Shown here in pieces: positions 1 through 8,317 of a DNA stretch of 64,000 nt. The notes under the pieces were generated by a model that ran no database searches, was not told the DNA's origin, and was given only the letters and a program-made list of their open reading frames with translations. Origin of the DNA: Methylocapsa sp. D3K7 (GTDB taxonomy: Bacteria > Pseudomonadota > Alphaproteobacteria > Rhizobiales > Beijerinckiaceae); NCBI RefSeq assembly GCF_029855125.1, contig NZ_CP123229.1, positions 3,020,501 to 3,084,500 of the forward strand. Reading direction: 5' to 3'. Numbering within the stretch: the first letter of the stretch is position 1; the number at the start of each line of letters is the position of its first letter. A program made the translations under genes and the position numbers.

Positions 1-689
1 CCTGTTTCAATCAGCAAGATCTTGTGATTGATGCGGTCGGCGGTTTTCGCGGCGGGGGTGACGGAAACCTCAACCGGATCGTTGAGTAAGCCGCTGGCGA
101 GCGCGGCGATCTCGGCGGGCATGGTTGCCGAGAAGAACAGGTTCTGCCGTTGTTTCGGAAGCAGGCCCGCGATCCGCCTTATGGCTTTCACGAAACCAAG
201 ATCGAGCATGCGGTCGGCTTCGTCGAGAACGAAAATTTCGGTCTCGCCCAGGCGCGCGGCGCGGCTATCGAGATGATCTTCGAGACGGCCAGGGGTCGCC
301 ACCAGAATGTCGAGGCCGCGCGCCAGCGCCTTGATCTGGGCGCCATGCGGCACGCCGCCGAAGATGACGGCGGTGTTGAGACGAAGGCCGCCGCCGAGCG
401 AGCGGAAACTGTCGGCGATCTGGCTCGCCAATTCGCGCGTTGGGCTTAACACCAGCACCCGGCAGCCATTGCGCGGCGCGGGACGCGGATTTTGCGCAAG
501 ATAGTGAAGTATGGGAAGGGCGAAGGCGGCTGTCTTGCCGGTGCCTGTTTGCGCGATGCCGACAAGATCGCGGCCCGCCAGGATGGGGGGGATGGCTTGC
601 GACTGGATCGGGGTGGGTTGAGTGTAGCCTTGTTTGGCCAGGGCAGCGAGAAGCGGCGCGGCGAGGCCGAGCCGGGAAAAATCAGTCAA
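1..689 (-). CDS. rhlE: DEAD-box ATP-dependent RNA helicase, RhlE type (3' part outside window)
   Basis: Unwinds RNA duplexes in the cytoplasm using ATP, as in ribosome assembly and RNA turnover. The visible 229 residues hold, in order, a Q motif (PTPIQSQ), Walker A (AQTGTGKT), motif Ia (PTREL), motif Ib (TPGR), motif II DEAD and motif III SAT, which is a complete first RecA lobe. The second lobe lies left of the window. The start is taken as TTG at 689 (reads MTDFSRLGL), because an in-frame TAA lies five codons upstream and the Q motif sits at the usual distance. RhlE is favoured over other DEAD proteins from the short N-terminus; the assignment within the family is inferred. Confidence 0.9.
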   Translation of the reverse strand, partial: MTDFSRLGLAAPLLAALAKQGYTQPTPIQSQAIPPILAGRDLVGIAQTGTGKTAAFALPILHYLAQNPRPAPRNGCRVLVLSPTRELASQIADSFRSLGGGLRLNTAVIFGGVPHGAQIKALARGLDILVATPGRLEDHLDSRAARLGETEIFVLDEADRMLDLGFVKAIRRIAGLLPKQRQNLFFSATMPAEIAALASGLLNDPVEVSVTPAAKTADRINHKILLIET

Positions 690-1153
690 TGTGAGTCTTT
701 CTTAAATCGGGAGCATGCGCCCAAAGAACAGGATCTTGCGCCCTTAAGGCCGCGACATGTGCCGGAAATCCGGGTCTGCGACCGAGGAGTTTAAAGGCGA
801 CGCCCCGCGTGGCTGGGCGGTCGAGGGAAAATTTCAGAGCACCCGGAAGGAAGACACGATGTCCATCACGCGTCCGAAGCGTCAAATCCACAGTGAAGCG
901 GATAAAGGTTCATGGCGGTTTTCGTGCTGGAAGTCAACCGTAAAGCTTGGCAAGAGCGTGCCGCGGCCTCAATGACTCTGGCCACGGCGAGCCCATGATC
1001 TCAGCGGAAAAGATGCCGCCAATGTCGATCGGCTCGCGGATGATTGCATAAAAATTGCGCGTTGCGAGGCAGCGAAAAGCAACGGTCTTCAGTCATATTT
1101 CTGGGCGTCGAGCGGATACCGGCGTGGAAACACGGAGATATGCGAAGGTCAAA
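690..1153. other. intergenic region, no supported gene
   Basis: This is the spacer between the divergent helicase and PilZ genes. Short open frames exist but lack a convincing ribosome binding site and resemble no family. It presumably carries both promoters; none could be placed with confidence. Confidence 0.5.
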
Positions 1154-1447
1154 ATGAAGCAGCCAGAATTATCTTGCCACTCAAGGGATGCCAGCCTCGC
1201 AAGAAAAGCGGTGGAGCGCCGGGAAGCGCGCCAGCGTGTTCTCAAGCGAGCGAGCATCGCCTTCAACGGCCGCAAGGCCGTCATCGATTGTACGGTCCGC
1301 AACCTGTCATCCTACGGTGCCTGTCTCAAGGTGGAAAGCCCCGTCGGTATTCCGGATTCATTCGATCTTGTGCTCGGACATCAGCCGGTCCGCAGTTGCC
1401 GTGTCGCATGGCGGAAAGCGACGCAAATCGGCGTGGAATTTGTCTAG
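1154..1447 (+). CDS. PilZ domain protein
   Basis: Single-domain PilZ protein of 97 residues, a likely c-di-GMP receptor. The family signature is visible: an arginine-rich stretch (ERREARQR) about 20 residues in, followed by RNLSSYGACLKV, which corresponds to the D/NxSxxG motif, and a C-terminal beta-strand region ending GVEF. The open frame extends upstream, but ATG at 1154 is preferred because GAAGG lies about 7 bases before it and the upstream extension is unlike PilZ proteins. It lies just upstream of a GGDEF-EAL gene on the same strand, which fits a c-di-GMP role. The arginine and N/DxSxxG elements suggest ligand binding, but this is inferred. Confidence 0.8.
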   Translation: MKQPELSCHSRDASLARKAVERREARQRVLKRASIAFNGRKAVIDCTVRNLSSYGACLKVESPVGIPDSFDLVLGHQPVRSCRVAWRKATQIGVEFV

Positions 1448-1543
1448 CTGAATTTTCTACTGGGGCGATGAAATCCGCCAACAAGATAAAAATTTCGGCT
1501 TACCAAGGCTCAAAATGCAACGGGCTTCCGGCATATCTCTCCA

Positions 1544-2128
1544 ATGAAACAGGTTGAAGAGGCGGGAATGTCAACGCGGGCGAATGAGCGATCCTGCTCT
1601 TTGGACGGGAATCTTGCAGAAGTTGCTCGGCAGGCTGTGCGGGGCCCGTGGCAATCGCTTGAAACCGAGTCCCTGCGTTGGAGGTGGCAAGCAGCGGCGA
1701 GCAAGTCAAATCGCCTCCCGCCGTTCGAGGAATTGTCGTTCGATGGCCTCGGCGGTTTGGCTGACAATGTCCCCCTCTTGCAAATGGAGGACTCCCGGGC
1801 CTTCACGATTCTGAGGGCGGGTCAGGTTTTTGAAAGTTGGATCGATCGTCCAGCGCGCAACCTCAAAGTGGCCGAACTTTCGATTGACCGGGCCCGCGCA
1901 TTGGAAGAGCTGCTTGGCAATGCCACCGGCGAGAGCCATCCGGTGCAAACTGCCGCCTATGGGGTCGTCAACGGTTCGGTGTGTCTTTACGATCTTGTCG
2001 CCCTGCCGCTCGCCAACCGCTGGGGGCCGCCGCTGTTTCTCGTTTATATGCAGGAACGCGAACGGAAGTTCAGCCTCGTCGAGGCGATGTTCCAGGTGGC
2101 AAGCCGCCATCGACCATTACGGGTTTGA
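1544..2128 (+). CDS. N-terminal part of a split PAS-GGDEF-EAL protein
   Basis: This frame encodes an N-terminal sensory region of PAS_5 type (about residues 45-175) and then the start of a second PAS domain (VEAMFQVAS). It leaves the correct frame near base 2100. The coding potential continues in another frame as a GGDEF-EAL protein (QAAIDHYGFERD onward). A normal PAS domain needs about 20 more residues between these two pieces, so a short out-of-frame deletion fits better than a simple one-base error. Translation may begin at ATG 1544 or ATG 1568; the latter has GAGGCGGGA just before it. As it stands this would make a 194-residue sensor fragment ending in unrelated residues. Confidence 0.6.
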   Translation: MKQVEEAGMSTRANERSCSLDGNLAEVARQAVRGPWQSLETESLRWRWQAAASKSNRLPPFEELSFDGLGGLADNVPLLQMEDSRAFTILRAGQVFESWIDRPARNLKVAELSIDRARALEELLGNATGESHPVQTAAYGVVNGSVCLYDLVALPLANRWGPPLFLVYMQERERKFSLVEAMFQVASRHRPLRV

Positions 2129-3731
2129 GCGGGACTCGTTCCTGCAATTGTCGCTGCTCGATATTTTGCCGCTAGAGGACAGAGACACTGTCCAAAACGC
2201 AATCCGCAACAAACCCGAATTGGGTGGCGGCCCCGATCACCTTTGGCAACATGTCAAGGCGGATGGGACGCTGATCGATGTTCTCACCTATTGGCGATCC
2301 ACGGCATTCCGTGATCGTCCCGCGCAGCTGATCGCCATCATGGACGTGACGGAAAAGCAGCAGGCGGAATCGCGGATTGCCTACATGGCGCAGCATGATG
2401 CGCTGACCGGGCTGCCAAACCGGATCTTGTTTCATGAGCGCCTTGACGAAGCCTTGGCGTGTTTGCGCAGGAACAACGAAAAGCTTGCGATTCTTTATCT
2501 TGATCTCGATCAGTTCAAGAATGTCAACGACACTTTGGGGCACCCAGCCGGGGATTTGCTTTTGATGGCGGCGGCGGACCGTTTGCGGGTGTGCTTGCGC
2601 GAGTCGGACATTGCCGCGCGATTCGGCGGCGATGAGTTCGCGGTTTTGCAAAGGGGATTGTCCGGACCGGAGGAAGCGAGCGCCTTGGCCGACCGCATCG
2701 TGAAGCTGATGTGCGAGCCCTACGAAATCGAGGGCCAGCGAATCGTGATCGGCGCCAGCGCGGGCATTGCGCTCGCGCCGGACGACGGAGAAAGCGCCGA
2801 TCTCTTGCTGAAGAACGCCGATATGGCACTCTACCGGGCCAAAGAGGACGGCCGCCGGACCTTCCGCTTTTTCGAAGTCGGAATGGACGCCCGTATGCGC
2901 GCCCGCCGGGTGCTTGAACTCGACTTGCGCAATGCCCTCGCCGCCAGCGAGTTCGAGCTTTACTATCAGCCTCTCGTCAACCTCGAAACGGGGGTCATCT
3001 CGGGCTTCGAGGCGTTGCTGCGCTGGGTCCATCCCGAGCGTGGGCTCGTCGTCCCGGCGGAATTCATTCCGCTGGCCGAGGAGATCGGCCTGATCGTGCC
3101 ACTTGGCGAATGGGTGCTGCGGCAGGCTTGTACCGAGGCGCTGAAATGGCCCGGCGATTTGATGGTCGCGGTGAATCTTTCGCCGGTGCAGTTCAAAAAT
3201 GGCGACTTGACCGAAATCGTTTTCGCCGCGCTTTCCAGTGCGGGATTGCCCGCGGCCCGCCTTGAACTCGAAGTCACGGAGTCAATTTTGCTGGAGGAAA
3301 GCAAAATCAACCTCGCTACCTTGCATAAATTGCGCGCCCTTGGAGCAAGCATTTCCATGGATGACTTCGGCACCGGCTATTCTGGGTTGAGTTATCTGCG
3401 CGCCTTTTCCTTCGACAAAATCAAGATCGACCGTTCGTTTATCGCCGAACTCGGCGAGAGTGACGACTGCATGGCGATCGTCCGGGCGATCGCGAGACTC
3501 GGATCGAGCCTTGGAATCCGCACGACGGCTGAGGGCGTCGAAACGGAACAGCAACGTGAAATGTTGCGCGACGAAGGGTGCACAGAAATGCAGGGCTATT
3601 TGTTGAGCCGGCCGATGCCCGCGTGCGACATTGCCAGATTCCTTACGTTGCACAACGATGGCGAGCAAGAGGGGTTGCCCGAAAGGCCGGAGCTTGCGGA
3701 GTGCCCGCGAGACCCAGTAGCGGCGGCATAA
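1830..3731 (+). CDS. GGDEF-EAL c-di-GMP turnover protein, C-terminal part of a split gene
   Basis: Genuine coding in this frame begins near base 2104. The part before that is out of frame with the upstream PAS_5 region, and the TTG at 1830 is only the first possible start. Domains: rest of a PAS domain, a GGDEF diguanylate cyclase domain with intact RFGGDEFAV, and an EAL phosphodiesterase domain with intact GFEALLR, EVTES, DDFGTGYSGLSYL, KIDRSFI and TAEGVET motifs. Both catalytic centres therefore look complete, so c-di-GMP synthesis and breakdown are chemically possible if the piece is translated. No convincing ribosome binding site lies at the junction. It could be a pseudogene, a sequencing error or a truncated active enzyme. 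Confidence 0.75.
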   Translation: MKVGSIVQRATSKWPNFRLTGPAHWKSCLAMPPARAIRCKLPPMGSSTVRCVFTILSPCRSPTAGGRRCFSFICRNANGSSASSRRCSRWQAAIDHYGFERDSFLQLSLLDILPLEDRDTVQNAIRNKPELGGGPDHLWQHVKADGTLIDVLTYWRSTAFRDRPAQLIAIMDVTEKQQAESRIAYMAQHDALTGLPNRILFHERLDEALACLRRNNEKLAILYLDLDQFKNVNDTLGHPAGDLLLMAAADRLRVCLRESDIAARFGGDEFAVLQRGLSGPEEASALADRIVKLMCEPYEIEGQRIVIGASAGIALAPDDGESADLLLKNADMALYRAKEDGRRTFRFFEVGMDARMRARRVLELDLRNALAASEFELYYQPLVNLETGVISGFEALLRWVHPERGLVVPAEFIPLAEEIGLIVPLGEWVLRQACTEALKWPGDLMVAVNLSPVQFKNGDLTEIVFAALSSAGLPAARLELEVTESILLEESKINLATLHKLRALGASISMDDFGTGYSGLSYLRAFSFDKIKIDRSFIAELGESDDCMAIVRAIARLGSSLGIRTTAEGVETEQQREMLRDEGCTEMQGYLLSRPMPACDIARFLTLHNDGEQEGLPERPELAECPRDPVAAA

Positions 3732-3907
3732 GTGCGAGCGCGGCGGCTGCGCATCCGCCGCCTCGTAAGTTTCATGCCGTTCAAGCAAAACGCATCCTTC
3801 TTATTCATGGGAAGTTCAGGCTTAAAGATCCACTATGATTGCGCAATGATCGGGCGCCACGCCCTAACGCAAAGCGGTGCCTAGGCGCAACGTCAGGAGT
3901 ATTCGCA

Positions 3908-4255
3908 ATGTCATCAAAAATGAGGAAGGCGGCTGCCGGCGCACTCGCAGCCCTGATGTTTGGAGCTGGCGTTGCAGCCGCCGCCACGCCGGCCGCGGCG
4001 CAGGGCTGGCGCGGCGGCGGCTACCGCTGGCACACAGGATATTGGCATCCCGGTTACGGATGGGCGGGCGGCTACGGCTGGGGTGAGCCCCTCGCGGTGG
4101 GCGCCGTCGCGGGCTACACCCTGGGTGCCCTCACTGGTGCAGCTTATGCGTATGGTCCGGCCTATTACGGCGGCGGCTGCTACCTGCAGAACCGGCCCGT
4201 TTACGACAGCTGGGGCAATTTTGCCGGTTATGCCCCTGTCCAGGTCTGCTATTAG
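3908..4255 (+). CDS. small secreted Gly/Tyr-rich protein
   Basis: Protein of 115 residues with a clear signal peptide: Lys/Arg near the start, an Ala-rich hydrophobic stretch, and likely cleavage after AAAQ or nearby. The mature part is rich in Gly, Tyr and Trp (GYWHPGYGWAGGYGWG) and ends with a short region containing two cysteines. Such proteins are common in Hyphomicrobiales and have no known function. The start at 3908 is supported by AGGAG about 10 bases upstream; a TTG further upstream lacks one. A strong hairpin with a T tract follows the stop, so it is probably a single-gene transcript. Confidence 0.75.
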   Translation: MSSKMRKAAAGALAALMFGAGVAAAATPAAAQGWRGGGYRWHTGYWHPGYGWAGGYGWGEPLAVGAVAGYTLGALTGAAYAYGPAYYGGGCYLQNRPVYDSWGNFAGYAPVQVCY

Positions 4256-4322
4256 GGCCAAATCTGTGATAAGGCTTTAAAACTGGATCATGATTTACGA
4301 ATTTTAACCATTTGGTAAAAAG

Positions 4323-4357
4323 CCCCGCCCAAAGTGGCGGGGTCTTAACTTTTTTTA
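4323..4357 (+). terminator. intrinsic terminator after the small secreted protein gene
   Basis: CCCCGCC (4323-4329) pairs with GGCGGGG (4336-4342) across a six-base loop. A T run at 4350-4357 follows after a short spacer. It lies about 70 bases past the stop at 4255. Confidence 0.75.
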
Positions 4358-4495
4358 AATTTTGAGCTGAACCGGTGCAACCTTTCCGCCCATCCTGCGT
4401 TTAAAATTGGAATGTGCTGTGCAGCACGCGCCCATCGTTAAAAATATGTTCCTATCGGATCGTCAATTCACCGGTGGGAAGGAACGGAAGAAGCC

Positions 4496-4801
4496 ATGAT
4501 CCAGTCTCGCAAAGCAATCGGAAACCAAGCTCTGAAATACGCTATGGCGGGAGTCGCGGTTACTTGCCTTGGCGCGGCCGTGTTCGCGGCACCGTTGACG
4601 ATTACGCCAAAATCAAAGATTTTTGGTGACTCCTCACGGGCGGCCCAGACGAAGACAGTCTATGCGCCTCTAGGCGCAGGGCCAGCTTTTCAGCTTGGCC
4701 GAGCTGGTGCTGGGGAAGATGAGGATTGTGTCAGAGTGACGCGGATGGTCGGCCCCGACGGCCGGGTCTATGTCACGCGCGGCTTGATCTGCCAGGAATA
4801 G
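4496..4801 (+). CDS. small exported protein of unknown function
   Basis: Protein of 101 residues with an N-terminal signal sequence (hydrophobic AMAGVAVTCLGAAVFAAP, probable cleavage near AAP). The mature region ends with a conserved-looking tail DCVRVTRMVGPDGRVYVTRG and a final cysteine, seen in short alphaproteobacterial secreted proteins. The ATG at 4496 has GGAAGGAACGGAAG upstream, a fair ribosome binding site. No enzymatic motif is visible and no function is proposed. Confidence 0.7.
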   Translation: MIQSRKAIGNQALKYAMAGVAVTCLGAAVFAAPLTITPKSKIFGDSSRAAQTKTVYAPLGAGPAFQLGRAGAGEDEDCVRVTRMVGPDGRVYVTRGLICQE

Positions 4802-5042
4802 GGCTTCCCGCAAAATCGGCCTTGGCCCTTTGGCATTGAATTTCTTTAAAGTGCTCGCCCGCGATATCCAGCAGGCGGGCATTTTTATTGGCGTCATAGG
4901 GAAGTCTGCACGTTTTCGACCGCTTGGTTGCCGGCTTTCCGCTGGCTCCCCGCTGGAACCGCTCTGTTAGCGACAGTTGCGGCATTCCGGCCCGACATTC
5001 CCTTACTCGCACGGAAATTCAGGTTTTGATTTTCCGCTTTGG

Positions 5043-5264
5043 CTACGCATCGTCGCCATGCGCAGCTTCATTAATATTGATGGTTCTCATGTTAGAAAAG
5101 TCGATGGCAACCGGCTTTTTTTCTCTCGCGACCATCACCTGGAGAGTTTTTATAACGTGTTCAAGCCTGCGATAGACTTCTTTGTACTCGTCCGTTGTCG
5201 TCGTCAACGCGAGCGGTTTCAAACAATATTCTATAATTTCGCGGGGCCGATCCAATTTGTTCAT
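5043..5264 (-). CDS. hypothetical protein, 73 aa
   Basis: Small, charged, probably helical protein beginning MNKLDRPREIIEYC. The ATG at 5264 is chosen because GGAGG lies about 7 bases upstream on the minus strand; a longer open frame upstream has no such site. It contains no signal peptide or membrane segment. Family unknown. It is isolated between two plus-strand genes. Confidence 0.5.
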   Translation of the reverse strand: MNKLDRPREIIEYCLKPLALTTTTDEYKEVYRRLEHVIKTLQVMVAREKKPVAIDFSNMRTININEAAHGDDA

Positions 5265-5526
5265 TTCTCGCTCCTCCACCGATTCTCTATCGCTGTAATA
5301 TAGGTCCGTAATGAAAATGACCAAAAGAAAACTACGCAGGCCGTGCCCGCAGGTGTAGGGGGCCGGATTTGAGTCCCCATAGAAATCGCCTGCCCCGTTT
5401 GGCCCACGAAATTGTGTTTTTCCGCCACAATCCTAACCGAGTAATAACGTCCGGACCGTCCAGCCGCAGATTGAGCTGCTTCCTCCTGCCCGGCATAGCT
5501 TTCGCCCGATTTTGGGCAATCGCTTG

Positions 5527-6729
5527 ATGACGGTGCCGAACAACGACAGGCTGATGAACGACCGGCAACTCGATAATCCTCCGCGAGACGGCGACATTCA
5601 AGCTCGGGAAGGCGGCGAAAGTGCCGGCCCGGATGCCCCAAGCGGCGAATCGGGGTCAGTTCCTAGCCAGGCAACGGCCGCTGACACACAGGCCAAGCGG
5701 CAGCCCTTCGTCTTGTATGGCGGAACTGCTGTTCTCGCGCTGCTGGCGGGCGCCGGCATCTATTATTGGCTTTCTACCCGCAACATTGTATCGACCGACG
5801 ATGCCTTCATAGACGGGCGTGCCGTGAATATCGCGCCGCAGGTCTCTGGCCAGATCGTGTCCCTCGACGTGACCGACAACCAATTTGTCCATAAGGGCCA
5901 GCCGCTCGTCCATATCGATCCGCGGCAATATGAGAACGACCGGACGATCGCCGTAGGCGTGCTGGACACCGCGAGAGCGCAACTTGCCGGCCAGACATTC
6001 GGCGCCGAAATCGCACGCAAAAATTTCCCTGCTCTGCTAAAGCAGGCACAGGCTCAGCTCGCCTCGGCGCAAGCGGGAGAGATCAGGGCGCAAGCCGACT
6101 ATCAGCGCCAGCGGAGCCTGCCAAAACAGGCGACGACGCAGCAGGAAGTCGATGCCGCCACGGCGGCTTTGCGGCAGGCGCAAGCGCAAGTCGCGCTCGC
6201 CGAGGCGCAAGTGTTGGAAGCCGAGCCCGTTCCGCAACGAATCGGCGAGGCCGACGCGCAAGTGGGGCAGCTCAAGGGCCAGACGGAACAAGCGCAAGGG
6301 CGGCTCGACCAAGCCGATTTGAACCTCTCCTGGACCGTGGTGAAGGCGCCTCAAGATGGCTGGATCACCAAACGCAATGTCGAAATGGGCAATTACATCA
6401 CCCCCGGCCAGCAGATTTTTTCGATTGTCTCGCCCGAGGTTTGGGTGACAGCGAATTTCAAGGAAACCCAGCTTGCTTGGATACGTCCAGGACAAAAAGC
6501 GGCGATCGAGGTGGACGCCTATCCGCAGCTTCATCTGACCGGGCATGTGGACAGCGTGCAGCTTGGGTCGGGGTCGAAATTCACCGCTTTTCCGCCGGAG
6601 AACGCAACCGGCAATTTCGTCAAGATCGTGCAGCGCGTACCGGTCAAAATCACCATTGACAGCGGCCTTGATCCAAAGCTCCCGCTGCCGCTGGGCATTT
6701 CGGTCGTGCCGACGGTGACGGTTCGATGA
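5527..6729 (+). CDS. emrA: EmrA-type membrane fusion (HlyD family) efflux adaptor
   Basis: Periplasmic adaptor that links an inner-membrane MFS pump to an outer-membrane channel. A disordered N-terminus (about 60 residues) is followed by one transmembrane segment (LYGGTAVLALLAGAGIYYWL), then the DDAFIDGR motif typical of EmrA, split lipoyl halves around a long Ala/Gln-rich coiled coil (about residues 150-250), and a beta-barrel region with NFKETQLAWIRPGQ. The start is ATG 5527; an in-frame TTG at 5512 also exists and no strong ribosome binding site separates them. Its stop overlaps the start of the MFS pump by four bases (ATGA), and an outer-membrane factor follows, giving a complete tripartite operon. 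Confidence 0.92.
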   Translation: MTVPNNDRLMNDRQLDNPPRDGDIQAREGGESAGPDAPSGESGSVPSQATAADTQAKRQPFVLYGGTAVLALLAGAGIYYWLSTRNIVSTDDAFIDGRAVNIAPQVSGQIVSLDVTDNQFVHKGQPLVHIDPRQYENDRTIAVGVLDTARAQLAGQTFGAEIARKNFPALLKQAQAQLASAQAGEIRAQADYQRQRSLPKQATTQQEVDAATAALRQAQAQVALAEAQVLEAEPVPQRIGEADAQVGQLKGQTEQAQGRLDQADLNLSWTVVKAPQDGWITKRNVEMGNYITPGQQIFSIVSPEVWVTANFKETQLAWIRPGQKAAIEVDAYPQLHLTGHVDSVQLGSGSKFTAFPPENATGNFVKIVQRVPVKITIDSGLDPKLPLPLGISVVPTVTVR

Positions 6730-8300
6730 ACGAGAACGACACTCCGGCGGCGCGGCGGTGGCAACCCTCGCACAACCGCTGGGCCATCGCGGTCGTTGTG
6801 ACCTTTGCAGCCTTCATGGAAATTCTCGATACGACGATCGTCAACGTCGCCTTGCCGCATATCGCGGGCGGTCTCTCGACGAGCTTTGACGAAGCAACGT
6901 GGACGCTCACCTCATATCTGGTCGCCAATGGCATCGTCCTGACAATATCAGGATGGCTCAGCACGGTGTTCGGCCGCAAGCGCTACTTTCTGATCTGCCT
7001 TGGCATGTTCACGGTCTGCTCGTTTTTTTGCGGCACCGCGACGAGCCTGACACAACTCGTCATTTTCCGGCTTGCGCAGGGTTTTTTCGGCGGCGGACTG
7101 CAGCCGACACAGCAAGCGATCATTCTCGATACGTTTCCGCCCGAACAACGTGCCGCGGCATTTGGCGTCACCGCGCTCGCGACGATTGTTGCGCCGGTGC
7201 TTGGGCCGACGTTGGGGGGGTATCTGACAGACACCTTTAATTGGCGCTGGGTGTTCTTGATCAATATTCCGGTGGGAACCGCCGCGGTATTTTTTGCCTC
7301 GATTCTGGTCGAGGATCCACCTTGGCTCAAGCGCCGGTCGGGGCACATCGATTATATCGGTCTGTCGCTGATCACGCTCGGTCTCGGCTGTTTTCAAATC
7401 ATGCTGGACCGGGGCGAAAACGAAGATTGGTTCGGCTCGAACTTCATTCAGCTCATGGCCGTCTTGGGGGGGCTTGGCATTCTCAGCGCCATCGGCTGGC
7501 TCTTGATCGCCAAAAAGCCAGTCGTCAATCTCGATGTCTTCAAGGACAAGAATTTCGCAATGGGTTGCGTTCTTATTGGAGCGACAGGCGGGACTCTGTA
7601 TGCAGGCGCCGTGGTCATCCCGCAATTTGCGCAAACCGTCGTTGGCTATACCGCGACATGGGCTGGGCTTGTCCTGTCGCCTGGCGGTCTTGTCGTCATC
7701 TTTCTTATCCCGATCGTCGGCCGGTTGATGAAAATCGTTCCAATTCGCTACGTCATCGCGGCTGGGTTCTTTATCATGGGGGTGGCGTTCATCTTTTCGA
7801 GCATGCTCGTTGCCTATATCGATTTCAGGACGCTCGTCCTCATGCGCGCTTTGCAGACGGCGGGCCTCGCCTTTCTTTTCGTGCCGATCAGCACGGTCGC
7901 TTTTTCGACATTGCCGCGCGAGCTGAATGGCGATGCGACAGCCCTTTATGCGATGTTCCGCAATGTTTTCGGTTCGATTGGAATTTCTCTCGCCAGCGCC
8001 ATGATTATTGAGAGGACTCAGGTTCATCAGTCCTATCTCGCGCAATGGGCTTCTCCGTTTCATCAGCCGTTCAACGATCTGATCGCGCGATATGAAAAGA
8101 CTCTGACGGCGATGGGATACGCAGCGGGCGCGGCCCATGATGCGGCTGTAGGAAGAGTCTATCAGGTTTACCGGACGCAGGCCGAGGTGCTCGGCTATTC
8201 CGACGTATTCCGCTACACGGCGATTGTCGCATTCGCGGTCGTGCCAGTCTGCTTTTTTCTTTCCCGGACGAAAGGGGGCAGCCGTGGCGCATCGCACTAA
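6726..8300 (+). CDS. emrB: EmrB-type MFS drug transporter (DHA2, 14 TM)
   Basis: Proton-driven multidrug exporter of 524 residues in the inner membrane. Motif D1 (LDTTIVNVALP) in the first membrane helix and WRWVFLINIPVG in the sixth are hallmarks of the DHA2 family. Length and hydrophobicity pattern fit 14 transmembrane segments. Overlap with emrA by ATGA and close spacing to the outer-membrane channel gene indicate a co-transcribed tripartite pump. Substrates cannot be told from sequence; relatives export hydrophobic toxins, antibiotics or organic acids. Confidence 0.93.
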   Translation: MNENDTPAARRWQPSHNRWAIAVVVTFAAFMEILDTTIVNVALPHIAGGLSTSFDEATWTLTSYLVANGIVLTISGWLSTVFGRKRYFLICLGMFTVCSFFCGTATSLTQLVIFRLAQGFFGGGLQPTQQAIILDTFPPEQRAAAFGVTALATIVAPVLGPTLGGYLTDTFNWRWVFLINIPVGTAAVFFASILVEDPPWLKRRSGHIDYIGLSLITLGLGCFQIMLDRGENEDWFGSNFIQLMAVLGGLGILSAIGWLLIAKKPVVNLDVFKDKNFAMGCVLIGATGGTLYAGAVVIPQFAQTVVGYTATWAGLVLSPGGLVVIFLIPIVGRLMKIVPIRYVIAAGFFIMGVAFIFSSMLVAYIDFRTLVLMRALQTAGLAFLFVPISTVAFSTLPRELNGDATALYAMFRNVFGSIGISLASAMIIERTQVHQSYLAQWASPFHQPFNDLIARYEKTLTAMGYAAGAAHDAAVGRVYQVYRTQAEVLGYSDVFRYTAIVAFAVVPVCFFLSRTKGGSRGASH

Positions 8301-8317
8301 ATATGGCGGGATCGACC

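Noticed and set aside
2172..3032. 286-codon open frame opposite the GGDEF-EAL gene
   Set aside because: Antisense shadow of a gene whose catalytic motifs are clear.
6948..8297. 449-codon open frame opposite emrB
   Set aside because: It is the antisense of a well-supported MFS gene, is extremely charged, and matches no family.
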